Of a stretch of 64,000 nucleotides of DNA, positions 34,800 through 48,100 are shown in pieces. The number at the start of each line of letters is the position of its first letter. Within the stretch, counting starts at the first letter, position 1. The stretch spans positions 95,094,624 to 95,158,623 of the forward strand of contig CM049308.1 in NCBI GenBank assembly GCA_026874595.1, written 5' to 3'. The translations under genes and the position numbers were made by a program. The notes under the pieces are model-generated. The model had not been told where the DNA came from and ran no database searches. It worked only from the letters and a program-made list of their open reading frames with translations. The stretch comes from Sipunculus nudus. Its lineage: Eukaryota > Annelida > Sipuncula > Golfingiida > Sipunculidae.

Positions 34800-37088
34800 T
34801 ATTCAACGTATGGATTTTTTTTTAATTTCACCTATTTGAATAAAATCTTAAGCCGTGTGCATTTGGAATGTTAATTACTGGTATACGGGGGAGGGTATGG
34901 GAAGGGAGTTCTCGGTGTTATGACCCAGCAGAGTGAAATATATAACGGAAAGACTCCCTCAGTATAGAAACATTTAGATGCCATCTTAATGCTCATCTTA
35001 TGAATAAGAATGTGATAAACTGTGATAAATTAATAATTTAATTGCTAGGGAATAATAGAAAAAGATATTTTAAAGAATGCAAATTAATTACGAATACCTG
35101 GGAATAGAAATAGATAAAATGAGAGATGTTATATAGCCAAACCGAGGGGGGGGGGGGTGGGGGGCTCTGGATCCGCCACTGCTATATACTAGTATCGCAT
35201 TTTTAAAATTCTGTTGGACTGTTGTTTTAAATTTCCACTCATCCGTGATGATGGATTTTAATTGTTTTGTACGGTATGGTACCTAACGTTACGTATAATA
35301 TAATATAATATAATATAATATAATATAATTGAATATGATTTAATATAATATAACTGAATATCATTTAATATATCGTAGGCTTCCATATCAATCTTCTTGA
35401 TCGGGACAAAAACAGAATCTGCGAGGTTGTCCACAATACATTAAGCGACATAAGGTACTATAAACATTTTAATTTTTACTAGAATGGCAGCCCGTAAAGC
35501 GCATACCTCCGCCATTATCGTATTGGATCCTGCTCTTATCCAAATCCGCACACTATTGCCCTGGACCATGTCCCATAGCCATGGGAACAAGACTCGCAGG
35601 CCGTTTTAAAAATAACATTAACTTATGGGACTCCACGTTTTTGTGGCGGACTGCCGCTACAGATCCCACATTCTTCTTCAAAATTTCGAGGTCCAGTTCG
35701 GTAATTTTTTTATGTATAACAGACAAAGGAACAGATACTGATAAAAACTCAAGTTTTCTGACGGAGGTATTGCATTATGTACAAGAATATACTGAGAGTA
35801 ATGATTTACCATGCAGATCCAGGATTTGTGAAAGGGTCTAACCCAAGAATATGATATGAGAAAACCCATAAAGTCCTAAAATAAGCTTAAAAATGTTGTG
35901 GCGGCTGAAAAGGGAGGAGTCAAGTCATGAAAAAACAGACCTCCTGACCGCCCCCCCCCCCCCCGAATTTTCCCGCTGCTGTACATGAATCAACAGGAAC
36001 AGAATGTAGTCATTATAAGATCTCGTTTTTGTTACTGAAAGCGGACCGGATAAATGATAGTTTTATACAATTTTTACTCCTTTAGATTAAGTGCATATCA
36101 AAGTAATTTAGGCCTGTCACAAGACACCGCATGACCGAATTGAAAAAATTGAACAATTTTGTAAAGAAATATTTGCAAAATGTAATGTAAATTTGGGGAT
36201 CGTTTTATTTGATAAAATATCGCGTCAAAAAAATTATTATTCTTATTTTAAAACATTAACTACTGTAAGAAAAGGCTTTTCACTATATTTTAAAGCCATT
36301 TGTTCACCTGCCTTATCTGTCGAATTTATGTTATTTCAGGCTTACCCTTCGATCATTGTAATGTACTAACGCTAATTCCTGTTAAAGTTCTTATAATAAT
36401 AACGGACGTATGAGCATGCTTATCTGCTAGCTGTTAGTAAACACGGTACAAGCGTCAATGTTGACAAACAGAAAAGAACATACATGCAACCTTAGGTGGT
36501 TGGTTGTATAAAAAGCGGGAGTTCGAAGGTTACTTGTCACAAAACTACCTTTGCAGAACTCTCGTGTGTCTGACGTGCCGCGCCGGATTTCCTTGCTGAA
36601 TCTGTTTGAATTATTTTGGCGGGCCTCCCACATGTTATATACAATCAAAATGGAAAGCCCGTTTGCGATGGTATCGGCGTTGCGGACTTATTTTTTAAAA
36701 AATTGTAGTTAATGGAAGTCAAATTTTAGAATATAGCCCCCTTTAATATAAATGTGCTTTTCGAGAGCGTGTCAATTTCTTTACAGTCAGAAAGAAGAGC
36801 TAGTCTAATTTGTACGTTAAAATATTGAGATCACAGTGAGCGGTCACACGCACCTTAACTAAAAAAACATCAGCCATTCTGTATAAATCAGACCAATGGA
36901 TCAGGAATATGAGGCAAATTGATAACCGCTGTAACTGATTCTCTCGTGGTGTAGCCGCTGGCACTGCTTGATGATTGCTCTCTGTCTGTACAGGCCCGGG
37001 TTAAATGTTTAAATTAGCTGTGTAACATATAAACTATTGAGAATATAATATCAAAACAAGGGTAACATCATGTTCTTATATTTTCATT
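34800..37088. other. Intergenic region
   Basis: AT-rich with a (TATAA)n pentanucleotide run at about 35287-35337, a G-run at 35147-35165 and a C-run at 35949-35964. 36540-36700 is GC-richer; a plus-strand ATG near 36650 opens only about 20 codons with no domain. No gene is supported. Confidence 0.55.
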
Positions 37089-38735
37089 TTTAGCTCAGCT
37101 GACTGTAAGTGCAGACTGGTGGCGCCGCCTGTATTTTTTTATTTTTACGATTTTTTTTTCTCTATTTTAAGACCTTAAAAGATGCTGTCATCTGTTAACA
37201 GGGCACAAATCGTAACCACTAGACCTGGAATCTTCTAACTTTACATCCAGATATGTCCATGAAATGTCTCCTTGAAAACCTAGAATTAGGTCTCTGTTAC
37301 TCATATCCTTCAAGCTATGGGGCTCCGAAGAACCCCCCAAGATAGTTAAAAAATTTGATACAAAAGCTCAAATATCTGAACACATAATGCATTGATCACC
37401 ATCATTCTTTGCATGGTTATTGAACATGGAGTGTTACGTCAGTTTCTGCAGACTGGTGGCATCACCTGTATTTTTTCGATTTTTTACGGGGTTTTTTTCT
37501 CTGTTTTTGAGACCTCAAAAGATGCTGTCATCTGTTTACATTGCACAAATCGTAACCGCTGGACCCGGAATCTTCTCACTTTACATCCAGAGAGGTCCAT
37601 GAAAAGTATTCTTGGAAACCTGGAATTTGGTCTCTGTATCCCATATTCTTCCAGCTATGGGGCTCCAAAGAACCCCCTTGAATAATGAAAAAATTGATAC
37701 AAAAGTTCAAGTATCTGAACAACTAAAGTATTGATCACCATGATTCTTTGCATGGATATTAATCATGGAGTGTTTCATCGATTTCTGCAGACAGGTGGCG
37801 CCACCTGTATTTTTTAATTATTTTTTAACGATTTTTTTTTTCTATTTTGAGACCTTAAAAGATGCTGTCATCTGTTAACAGGGCACAAATCATAACCGTT
37901 GGACCTGGAATATTCTTACTTTACATCCAGATAGGTCCAGGGAAAAGTCTCCTTGGAAACCTAGAATTAGGTCTCTGTTACCCATATTCTTTAAGCTATG
38001 GGGCTCCGAAGTACCCCCCCCCCACTAGAATAATGAAAAAATTGATACAAAAGCTCAAGCATCTGAACAAATAATGCATTGATCACCATGAATCTTTGCA
38101 TGGATATTGATCATTGGGTGTTACGTCAGTTTTTGCCGACTGGTGGCGCCACCTGTATTTTTTGTTATTTTTACGATTTTTTTCTCTATTTTTGAGACCT
38201 TAAAAGATGCCGTCATCTGATAATAGGGCACAAATCGTAATGACTAGACCTAGAATCTTTTTTCTTGACATGCTGGGAGGCCCATGAAAAGTCTCCTTGG
38301 AAACCTAAAATTAGGTCTTTGTCACCGATATTGTCCGAGCTATGAGGCTCAGAAGTACCCCAAGGAAAACTGAAAATTTGATACCAAAGTAGGGCACAAA
38401 TCATAACCATGGGGCCCAGAATCTTCTAACTTGACATCCTGAGAGTTCCTCAAAAGTTCTCCACAGAAACCTGAAATTGGGTCACAGTGACCTATATTCT
38501 CAGAGTTTTTGGGTATGTTTGAGCACCCCAGAAATAATGCAAAATACACACAAATTGCCAGATTCCTCATGAAAGGCTGGTTGGATTGTCATCCGATTTG
38601 TTGTGCTTATGGGTCTTGATGAACATAAGCTAATATGCATGAACAATGATGCCACCTATCTTAATTGGTTGTTTGTGCACGGACATATTATCAACATGTC
38701 AGTCGGCTGAGCGTCATGACCCACGGGTCACTTGT
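37089..38735 (-). mobile_element. Inverted copy of the dispersed family with ~340-bp internal tandem repeats
   Basis: It starts TTTTTAGCTCAGCTGACTGT, the reverse complement of the 3' end at 42085. It ends GACCCACGGGTCACTTGTT, the reverse complement of the family 5' end AACAAGGGACCC. Inside are four or more copies of a 337-348-bp unit (starts at 37114, 37451, 37790 and 38138) marked by ACTGGTGGCGCCACCTGTAT and GATGCTGTCATCTGTTAACA. Open frames inside differ between copies and are not conserved. Confidence 0.7.
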
Positions 38736-39157
38736 TTTTTTATTTATTAAGATAATAGTAACTGACAATATATACCCGTTTCGACAAACCACAAAATTAA
38801 ACCATTATTTGTTTTAATATACCAGTATTCAACAAGATTTCACCGAGACCACTCATAGCCAAAGGCATTAACTGTGTATGTGTTCATGTTGTTAATAGAA
38901 ATGCCCTGGTTAATGACTGCACACCGAGGAACTGTTGCAGGGCCAACTCGTATAACTGGAAACAAGAAACAAATGTCACGACCCATCCCTCTCCGCTATG
39001 AAAGTTGTGTGTATATATGTAGGGGGGGGGGGGGGTGTTTTGGATGTCATGTGATACGATAAAAAGTAAACACTTTCAGCATTGTTTATTTTTCAGCAAT
39101 TCATTTTCAATATTGAGATATGTTACCATAAATCAAACATAAATGTAGGCCTTTCAA

Positions 39158-40062
39158 CCAGGATTGTCCGGGAAATACCAGGGCGGGAATTCCCAGGTGG
39201 TAATTCACTGGTTTTCCCGCCCTAGGAAATACTCCTTTCTGGAAATTACCGGGAAATCCCACCCTGGGAAATACTCATGTGACCGGGAAATAAAAAAATC
39301 TGTATATTTGTCTACTTAATTAACTAAAAAGGTTAACAAAGTTAGAACTATTTCAGCACTGGTAAAGTAGTTTTAACCCATTCAATATAATGAATATAAA
39401 AGCATGTTTGCTGTATGCAGATAATGTAGTCCATTTGTTACATGGATGTTATTTCCTCTTTTAGAGAAAGCAAAGCTAAAAATTATACCTACATGATAGA
39501 GAAAGCTGTTAGGACATCTGTATTTTGCGATACATCTGATCTTCAGATCGTTTTCATTAATCTTGTTTTGTTTGAATTAAAAAGTATGAGGGAAGTGCTG
39601 AAAAAAAATATTCAGATTCTTATAATTCCATGCTGTCAGTTCTGATTCTATTGACTTAATTAAGAACTATTTACATCTAAATCTCGATTTGACTTTATCA
39701 GTTATTTATTTTTCTCGTGACTTTTTCAATATGTAACTGATGCTAAGATTACGGTTATGTGGTGCATCATAATACTTCTAGATACTGCCCAGTGTGTCCA
39801 TTCAAGTATGCTTTTAAAGGTATTATGATTGCTGATGTCTAGTTCCACAATCACATTGACTTGTTTAAATAATCATAATTGCAGGGGAAGTATACATAAT
39901 TACAGACTATTAATTCTGTAAATTATAGGATTAATAGTTGCACCTTTCAGCAGTTTTTTGGGTATATATCTCATAGATTAGTATAATTCCCAGTAATTCC
40001 CGGGAATTCCCACTGCCCTGGGAAAGATGCTTATTTCCCGGGAAATAAAGCACCCTGCTTCA
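39158..40062. mobile_element. Putative non-autonomous DNA element with imperfect inverted ends
   Basis: The left end has CCGGGAAATACCAGGGCGGG and repeated GGGAATTCCC/GGGAAAT motifs. The right end has CCGGGAATTCCCACTGCCCT and TTTCCCGGGAAATAAAGCAC. The GC-rich, partly complementary ends enclose an AT-rich interior. A target-site duplication is not evident by eye. Confidence 0.45.
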
Positions 40063-40229
40063 ACATAAAACAATGTGAACGTTGGAATATTACAATTATA
40101 GACCTATTTTTATTCAATTTCCTTTCAAAGAGTAACAGATCATTTCGTGCTATAATCCCAGTTGACCCTTTGGTGGGCCGGCGACGCTACAGACTAGACA
40201 AATGTTTAAATTAATTTCAATCATGCAGT

Positions 40230-40311
40230 CTTACCTGAGGAGTGCAACAAGTTGCACGAAACTACGTAGTCGTAAAAATGTCAGACGAAACTTGATTCCT
40301 CTTTATTTATA

Positions 40312-40316
<5 letters not shown>
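40230..40316 (-). repeat. Dispersed short repeat, copy 2 (inverted)
   Basis: It contains GTTGCACGAAACTACGTAG and GTAAAAATGTCAGACGAAAC, the reverse complement of the 23266-23355 module. It lies directly against the (TA)n run at 40317-40357. Confidence 0.6.

Positions 40317-40357
<41 letters not shown>
40317..40357. repeat. (TA)n microsatellite
   Basis: Uninterrupted TA run next to the dispersed repeat. Confidence 0.95.
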
Positions 40358-40360
<3 letters not shown>

Positions 40361-41129
40361 GCAAAACTAGAAATAAAATACAAAGAAAAAATTAAAGTGT
40401 TTTCATAATACTTATCAAATGCCACCCTAATACTACCCCCCCCCCCCCCTCCGCCCTGTTCTAGAATTTCTGAGCCACATTTAGCCAGAATAATAACCAA
40501 ATTCTGTTATTATTCATGAGAATAATCAATGGCTGAATAAAAATGAGCCTTAAGGCCCATTTTAATAGCATTGCAAATTATGTTGGTTGGAACTCTTTAA
40601 ACTTCAGGGGCAGTTAAATCTTAAAGGGTACTCTAGATCTTGGAACAGCTATTAAGAGATCATTTTATCAATTTAATTTAGTATTTGGATTAACATTTCC
40701 ATGATGTTACCACATTTGATTAAAGCAAAACAGCTGCTTAGTAGTGCTTATATCATCAATGGTGTCACTGTTCATTCAACAAGACTTCCTTAAAATGTGG
40801 CTTGTACACTCCATGCCTGAAATAGCAGTTCATGCCACCTGTAACAAACTATCGCATTTTTAGGATGATAACGTATAATATCGAAATGTACAGGACAAAA
40901 TTTACCCAATCATCTGTTTCTAAAAAGATGGACTTTTAGTCTCAAAACTTTTTTTCTGGAAATTAGCACAAAACTGTAAATAATGCTTAATGCCAAGCTT
41001 CAAAATAGCTCCCTATTCAACATGAAAATTTCGAATTCATATGTTTTGCGTTTCCGTTAAAATTCCATTCTTTGGTCCCAAGTCTGCATGTCCAGAAAGC
41101 AAGACTGACGTCACTCTCCAACGAGACAC

Positions 41130-42085
41130 AACAAGGGACCCATGGGTCACGGCGCTCAGCTGAAGGTGATTTATTAACATTCCAGTGTACCAACTTTTGA
41201 ACATTCTAAATAAGATTTCAGGGATGCCACATGATTCTACATTAGTGACAGCAGTGTTGCATCATTAATAAGTTTATCCAGGCAAGGCTGTAAGGACCAG
41301 ACATGGCTGGTCTGGAGGTTCAAAATGTAAATACATTAGAGCCTCAGAAAAACCTTCAATAACTAGAACAATTTTTAAGCTTTTCCTTTCAAATTTTAGA
41401 ATTTAACAGATTAAATCTATATATATATACAGACTGTGAAAAGTTAAAGTTAAATGTTCTGACAATAAAAAAATGTGCCATGGTCAAACTAGGGCAAAAT
41501 TTAAGGTACCAATTTTATATTTTTGCCAATATTTAAAAAAATTTAACAGATTTTGATCTAATTTTTGGTTTACAATTAAATTTTGATTAATTTAAGTTTT
41601 ATTACTGAAAAAAGTCCCTGGCTTTAACACTTTTTCTCTTAGGTGACCAAATATCTTACCTGATTTTTTACAAAGTCCATTATGTTTGAGCCCATAACTT
41701 TTTTAATATATATAAAACTGACTTAATTACTGGCATGTACATAGGAACAATATAGAGGAATATTAATGGTAAATATGAAGAAAACCAGATGAGTGGTTTT
41801 GATATTAGGCAGTCCTGAAGTGTGAACATAGATTTTTAATAAAAAATTGAGGTTTTTCCTTAATAACTCAAAGGAACGAAGTCCTATTGACCTAATTTTC
41901 TGCATAATAGGAGATTTTGGGGACATCTAACTGTATGCCAAATTTCAGACTGGTAGGTCCAATGGTGTCAAAATGTGCCAGACTTATGGACGGACATCCG
42001 GATGGACGGAAGGACAGACAGACGGATGGACAGACAATGGACCACGACTATAGCTCAGATGACTTACAGTCAGCTGAGCTAAAAA
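41130..42085 (+). mobile_element. Near-complete copy of the dispersed repeat family
   Basis: 5' end AACAAGGGACCCATGGGTCA (with the perfect palindrome GACCCATGGGTC). Body modules are shared with 26.4-27.7 kb and 29.5-32.3 kb. A GACGGA-rich tract is followed by the 3' end CAGTCAGCTGAGCTAAAAA. The GCTCAGCTGA near one end is inverted at the other. About 956 bp, non-coding. Confidence 0.7.
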
Positions 42086-45067
42086 CCATACATGACACAC
42101 AAATCATCCATGACACACAAACCATCATTGACACAGAACAACAGATTAAAGGGAGGGGCATCATGTGAGACCAGAAAGGGATGCATTCAACATTAACAGC
42201 ACAGGTATTGTACACTTTCTGTGGAATGAAACCAGGATTTTCTCTGGTCATGTATTAAAAATCACTTTCACTTACTTCCTTACAACTCAGAGTGAAGCAC
42301 TTTCATCACTTATAAGCAGTATGATAACAACATAAGAAACTTAAAAGTTATTTATTACCATTTTATGTCCCCATATACAAAACTGTTATATTAGCAATTA
42401 AATATTTCAATTCATTACTAATGTAATGTAACATCACACAGAAACATTATAGTCATATACTAAATTATTCGATATTTTTATAGACACAATTCATGTCATT
42501 TACAATAACAATGTATATAGTTTTAATACATTATGATACTGATGTGCATGATATAATCCAAGCCGCTGGTGAAACACCTTTCACCTTGAACAAGGTATGT
42601 GTTGTTTACTGCAGGTGTTACTGTATAAATACTGGACTTGTCTGTAGGCCTTAGATAAAATATAACTGGACAACAGGATCATGACCAAAAACTATGAGAT
42701 TATTATAAACAGTAATACATTTGTGCAGAATACTGGAATCAGACCTACGTGTCTCATACTTGCAAATACAGTTAACAACCATCAAATCTATTAGAAGCCT
42801 TAAATAAGAACTCTCACATACATACATATGGTACATATTGATAAAAGTCTTTCTTTCATTTGAAAATAATCTGGCAACAAAGACATTTGGCTGAATCAAT
42901 TTGATTTAAACAGTATGTTTTCCTACATTACAAGACCCTCTTGGACAACTGAAGGAATTACAATATGTAATTTTTCAACATTTATTCTATGCAAGAAATG
43001 TATTAAGCACTGCAGGCATATTTATATTCAAGGCGTATTTTACTTCAAATTTCCCCGAATTATTAGCCAAGCAGTGAAGGTCTCAGGTCAATGGTAAGTG
43101 ACTGAGGACCTTGTCACAAAGTTTGTGAAATTATCTTTCTCTACAGCAAGAATGAACAAAATTTTGGATGACCTAATTTGTTGTTTTCTTGCCTGTTTTA
43201 TGTGCAGTACATGAAATATACACACCATATGACATCGACCAAGGTATAATTTCTGGTTAGTTTTACCTGCCTGTTATACATGTATTTACATACAGTTTTT
43301 TATTATGAGACAAAGCCCTAGCACCTTCCTATAACAGGAAACAAATGTACAACAGACATGACATCACAATTCTGACAACAGTCATTATAACAGTCATTAT
43401 ATATCACAGACATTACAATACCAACCTTGTAAGGAACTTTTTCAACACATGCACACACTGTCTATACCTTGCATACTCCATACCAGTTCATTTTGCCATG
43501 TGTAAAATGCAATGGCTATAAAACATAATTTGTTTAAAATAGAATTTGACAATTGAAATATGTGATCAATCAGCACTTTGGCATCTGACTGAAACATAAA
43601 CAATAGAACTACCACACTATACCAAATTAAATCTAGAAATACACAGAAAAGCACTTCAAAATCAAGTCTCAACTGATAACTAGAGCTATAACAAGGGGCA
43701 AGTCCACAAATACAGAGATGACTGTCACGTCAACAAACTGAGAATTTTAAATTGTATATTTACAGTAATAAGCCTTCTGAACAGATGACAAAATTTAAAT
43801 CTCATTGTTACATAATTCATCCTATGTTTAAAAATATCACAATTATTTTGCAGTCTCTTGAATCTTTTAATTTAATTCCATAATTTATCAATATGTTAAA
43901 TAAAAAATAACTAACAAAAACCGGCCATGATTTATGTGATCAAATATCAACAGGTGTATTTGTAATCCGTGTGTATGAACAACAAGGTTCTGAATTATGA
44001 GATGAATACTGAAAGCCATACACACAAACATAAAATTTGCTATCAAGATGAAAATTAACATCATGACTGAGGATGAAAGTTTATTATGCAACCAAGTGTT
44101 CTCCAAAGTGGAGTTTTGCAAAAATATCAAAGTTAAAGACTTTTATATCACAGATACATTTTTTTTATATACCATTTTCATTACCTCTTTTATTAAATAA
44201 AAATACACTTTACATGGCACATCAGCGTTTCAGGGAGCTTTTGAAATAAAACAAATTGACTAATAAAAATTTTAAACTGTTATTGAGTAGAAAAAAATAC
44301 CTCAACACACTGACTGCTTTCTCATACATATGTATATCATTTTAAATATTTACAGGAACTTAATACAAAATAAAACTGTTGATTTTAAGCCATTTGATTA
44401 CATTTTGTTTCTGGTTCATGCTCATAATTATAGAGTCAACTGTTTTAATAAAAGAAAGTAAAAACAACCCTGTCACTGAAGCATTAACCCCCTGTATCTA
44501 AAGAGTGTAACTAAATGTAGATGAAATGCCGGAAAGTTCTGACGCTTGAATTAATGCAATGATACAAGAATCAGTAAAATACCGAATACAGGTGTCAAAC
44601 CATGCTGATATAGTTATAAAAATGTCTGATGGGGATATTCCCAGTGACACTAAAGGATATATATATAGATATCAGATCAGTTCTCTCACAATTCCTGCTG
44701 TTAGTTTATATAAACATGGAAATATATGGTTAACATGTCACACTGATGCTCATATCATGAAGTCCACTTTAATATTCTTTCTTTGCTTGTGATATCACAA
44801 TTTTTCTGTCCTCCTAAAGTAAATTTGAGATTTATGCTGATTTATTTACTGGCTGACAGTGTAACTATAAGAGTGGTGTTGTTTGTCACTGAGTATCAGC
44901 ATACAGAAATAATACACGTACACTCTGACTTTCAGTGTACAGTAATATTATGATCACACCATTGTACCAATACACAGGGATCAAAGTGATCAGTGTTCAA
45001 AGTAATGTTACTTTCATGCTTATAGTATAGTCAGTTCTGCTGCACCAACAGCACTTACATGATTTAG
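42086..45067. other. Intergenic region and annexin 3' UTR
   Basis: AT-rich. A short direct repeat ACACACAAACCATCA-like follows the element at 42085. No gene is recognised in the scattered open frames; the part nearest 45068 should be annexin 3' UTR. Confidence 0.55.
44841..44846 (-). terminator. Candidate polyadenylation signal of the annexin gene
   Basis: AATAAA on the minus strand about 220 nt downstream of the annexin stop. Other AT-rich candidates lie further downstream, so the choice is weak. Confidence 0.3.
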
Positions 45068-45187
45068 TTATTTAACAAGGGCAAGCAGTAGTTTCTTGTA
45101 GTCCCCACTTGTGTCACTCTCAATGCTCTCTGCCAGCGTTTTTCCGTACAGCTCCTTGTACTTGACCTTGATGTCAGCAAGGTCAAC
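45068..45187 (-). CDS. Annexin terminal exon with stop
   Basis: A 120-bp exon encoding VDLADIKVKYKELYGKTLAE, then SIESDTSGDYKKLLLALVK and TAA. The SGDY motif supplies the distal calcium ligand. The annexin fold ends directly at the stop with no extra C-terminal tail. Confidence 0.95.
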   Translation of the reverse strand, partial: VDLADIKVKYKELYGKTLAESIESDTSGDYKKLLLALVK

Positions 45188-48100
45188 CTGGACAACAAGA
45201 GATCAAATCAATGGATGGCATCAATTGTATGAGGGTAAAATAATAAGAGAAGATATTACCATACCATACCATAGAAATTACAGCAGTGCTTTACAAGTCA
45301 GTGGTTTACAAGTCCAGTCATAAAAGTTTAAAATTTTCATATTAAATACATATGAATGTTGGCAAAAAAATGTTGATTGAGGCCCCGATTAAAACAGACT
45401 TACTGAAAGGTTCTTTAACACAAATAAACCACAACTGAGAAATTTAATCGAGATAAATCAAGCATCTGAATTATTTCAAATTCACTTCAAAATCAAAGAG
45501 GTAACATGATTAAAGGAAGTTTTCTACACTTATTTTACCAATGTTGTTTTATTTGTTACTGACAAACGTGACGTTGTTTGTCACGTGTGAGTGTCCAGAG
45601 TCACCTCTAACTTTGACAGAATTGTCCTCCATGACTCAGGTCATCCTTGATATGATTATTTTAAGGAGCACACTGTCATGAACTACTTAATTTTACCGTT
45701 GACCGAATGTAAAAAGTTTACTCTCATCACCTACTTACCTCTGACCTTGACACAATTATTCTAATCAGCTGAGTATCCTTGGTGCCCAAACCTGCCATGG
45801 CATCATTCAGGCGTCTGGCATAGAATTCTATCGGGTCCTGAACTGCCACCACTGAAGATATATATCAAACATTTTATAAGAATCATTTGAAGGCTGTAAA
45901 TCAAAATTATATAAACACTGCTATGCAACACTGTTTCCTGAACAAGTACAGGCAGGATACACAGGTACGCCAAGTTTAAAGAGAAATTTGAACAGACAAC
46001 CTTGTATAAAATATTTTTATAACAGTGCTTATAAAATGATCTGTATGAATGACATAAGAAGGCTACTTTATGTACTTTAAAACTTACTGAGATTGAGGTA
46101 GGCATCCTCTGCATCACCGCTCATGGACTTCTTGATGGCTTCCTCCAGGCTCTTTCCAGAAAGCTGAAGCGATAATAAATTTCTTAATGACAAGCTTGCA
46201 GTGGAGCAATAACACAGTAATTAATGACACACTTACAGGTGGAGCAATAACACATTCCTTAATGACACACTCGCACTTACAGGTGGAGCAATAACAGAGT
46301 CCTTAATGAAAAACTTACAGGTGGAGCAATAACAGTCCTTAATGACACTCCAACAGGTGGAGCAATATCATTTCTCAATGACGCACTTATAAGTGGAGCA
46401 ATATCAGAGTCCATTATGAAACATTTACAGGTGGAGCAATAACATAGTCCTCAATGACACACTTACAGGTAGAGCAATAACACGGTCCTTGACACATTTA
46501 CAGATGGAGCAATAACACCATCTTTAATGACACACAGGTGGAGCAATAACAGAGTCCTTAATGATGCACTGATTATGACGCACTTAAAGGTGGAGCAATA
46601 TCAGAGTCCTTAATGATGCACTTATAGATGGAGCAATATCAGAGTCCTTTATGAAACACTTACAGTTGGAGCAATAACAAAGTCCTTAATGATGCACTTA
46701 CAGGTAGAGTAATAACAGATCCTTAATGATGCACTTACAGGTAGAGCAATAACAGAGTCCTTAATGACACACTTACAGGTAGAGCAATAACAGAGTCCTT
46801 AATGACACACTTACAGGTGGAGCAATAACAGTCCTTAATGACATACTCACAGGGGAAGCAATAACATAGTCCTTAATGACACACTTACAGTGGGGCAATA
46901 AGAGTCCTTAATGACACACTCGCACTTACAGGTGGAGCAATAACACCATGCTTAATGATGCACTTAAAGGTGGATCATTATAAGAGTCTTCAATGACACA
47001 CTTACAGGTGGAGAAATAACACCGTCCCTAATGACATACAGGTGGAGTAATAACAGTCCTTGATGACACACCTTCAGGTGAAGCAATAACAGTCCTTAAT
47101 GAAACACCTTCAGGTGGTGCAATAACAGTCCTTAATGACAAGTTTACAGGTGAACTAAAATAGTTGTATTGTTCTATCATGCCTGTAGTCATAAAATTAC
47201 TTCAGCAGGAACTGTTAAAGGCAAAGGATGTATAAAGGAGGCATCAGACAAAGAAAATAATTAAATGAAAGATTATCAGTGCTTATGAACAAAAAAATTA
47301 AATAAAAAAAAAGGCGAGACATAAATAAATCCATCACAACATTAACATTACTATAAAGGTAACTTGTACAATGTGTCAACATCCGTCTGTCATTTTCTTC
47401 AGTGATGAATCACACATTAAAGCTCCTATTTATGTTGATACTCTGATATAATTCAACAACCAGGACAGGCCCATCTCTGGTATATCTTGTTGCCCTCATT
47501 ATATTACAGCCATACCTTCAGGTGAGGCAGTGTGATTTTCTTACCTTTTCGTATTCCTGTGCTGTGGCCTTGACCTGAGCTTTATTTCGTTTACAGATGA
47601 TATCTCTAAACACCTCGTCATTCAGCTCAATGACAGTCTCCCCATCCTGACACACAGAAACAATGTTTGATCTATTATACATTATATTCATACATACACA
47701 AAAGTTAGTACAAATATAATTGCTCCAACATAAGCAGCTGCATGGGAGCTTATGATGCACTTATGTTTCATGTATTTAAATACATACATCTTTATACTCA
47801 TGGTACAAAATACCTCTCAAGGTTGGGGCTGAAACAGGTACAAAATTTGGTACTCGATAAGTATTACCAGACTCAGACTCATTGCAACGATGTAAAGATA
47901 AAACTGACATCTGTTTACCAATGCAAAATATGCATTTGACTTTGTGATGGCTTCACTTTATCCAAACGAAGGAACAGATATAAACACTTAAATTAAACAG
48001 AGTAAAAAAATCCATTTGAAAGCATATAACTCATAAATGTAAGTCCCTTCAAAATAAACTGTCCAAAATTGAGTACATGAGTACTCCATTATGGCCTACT

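Noticed and set aside
36640-36710. First exon of a plus-strand gene starting MESPFAMVSALRTYF
   Set aside because: Only about 20 codons, with no convincing splice donor and no downstream exon found.
37392-38570. Small open frames sharing IFSLYIQ-like peptides
   Set aside because: Copies of a 340-bp repeat; frames are not conserved between copies.
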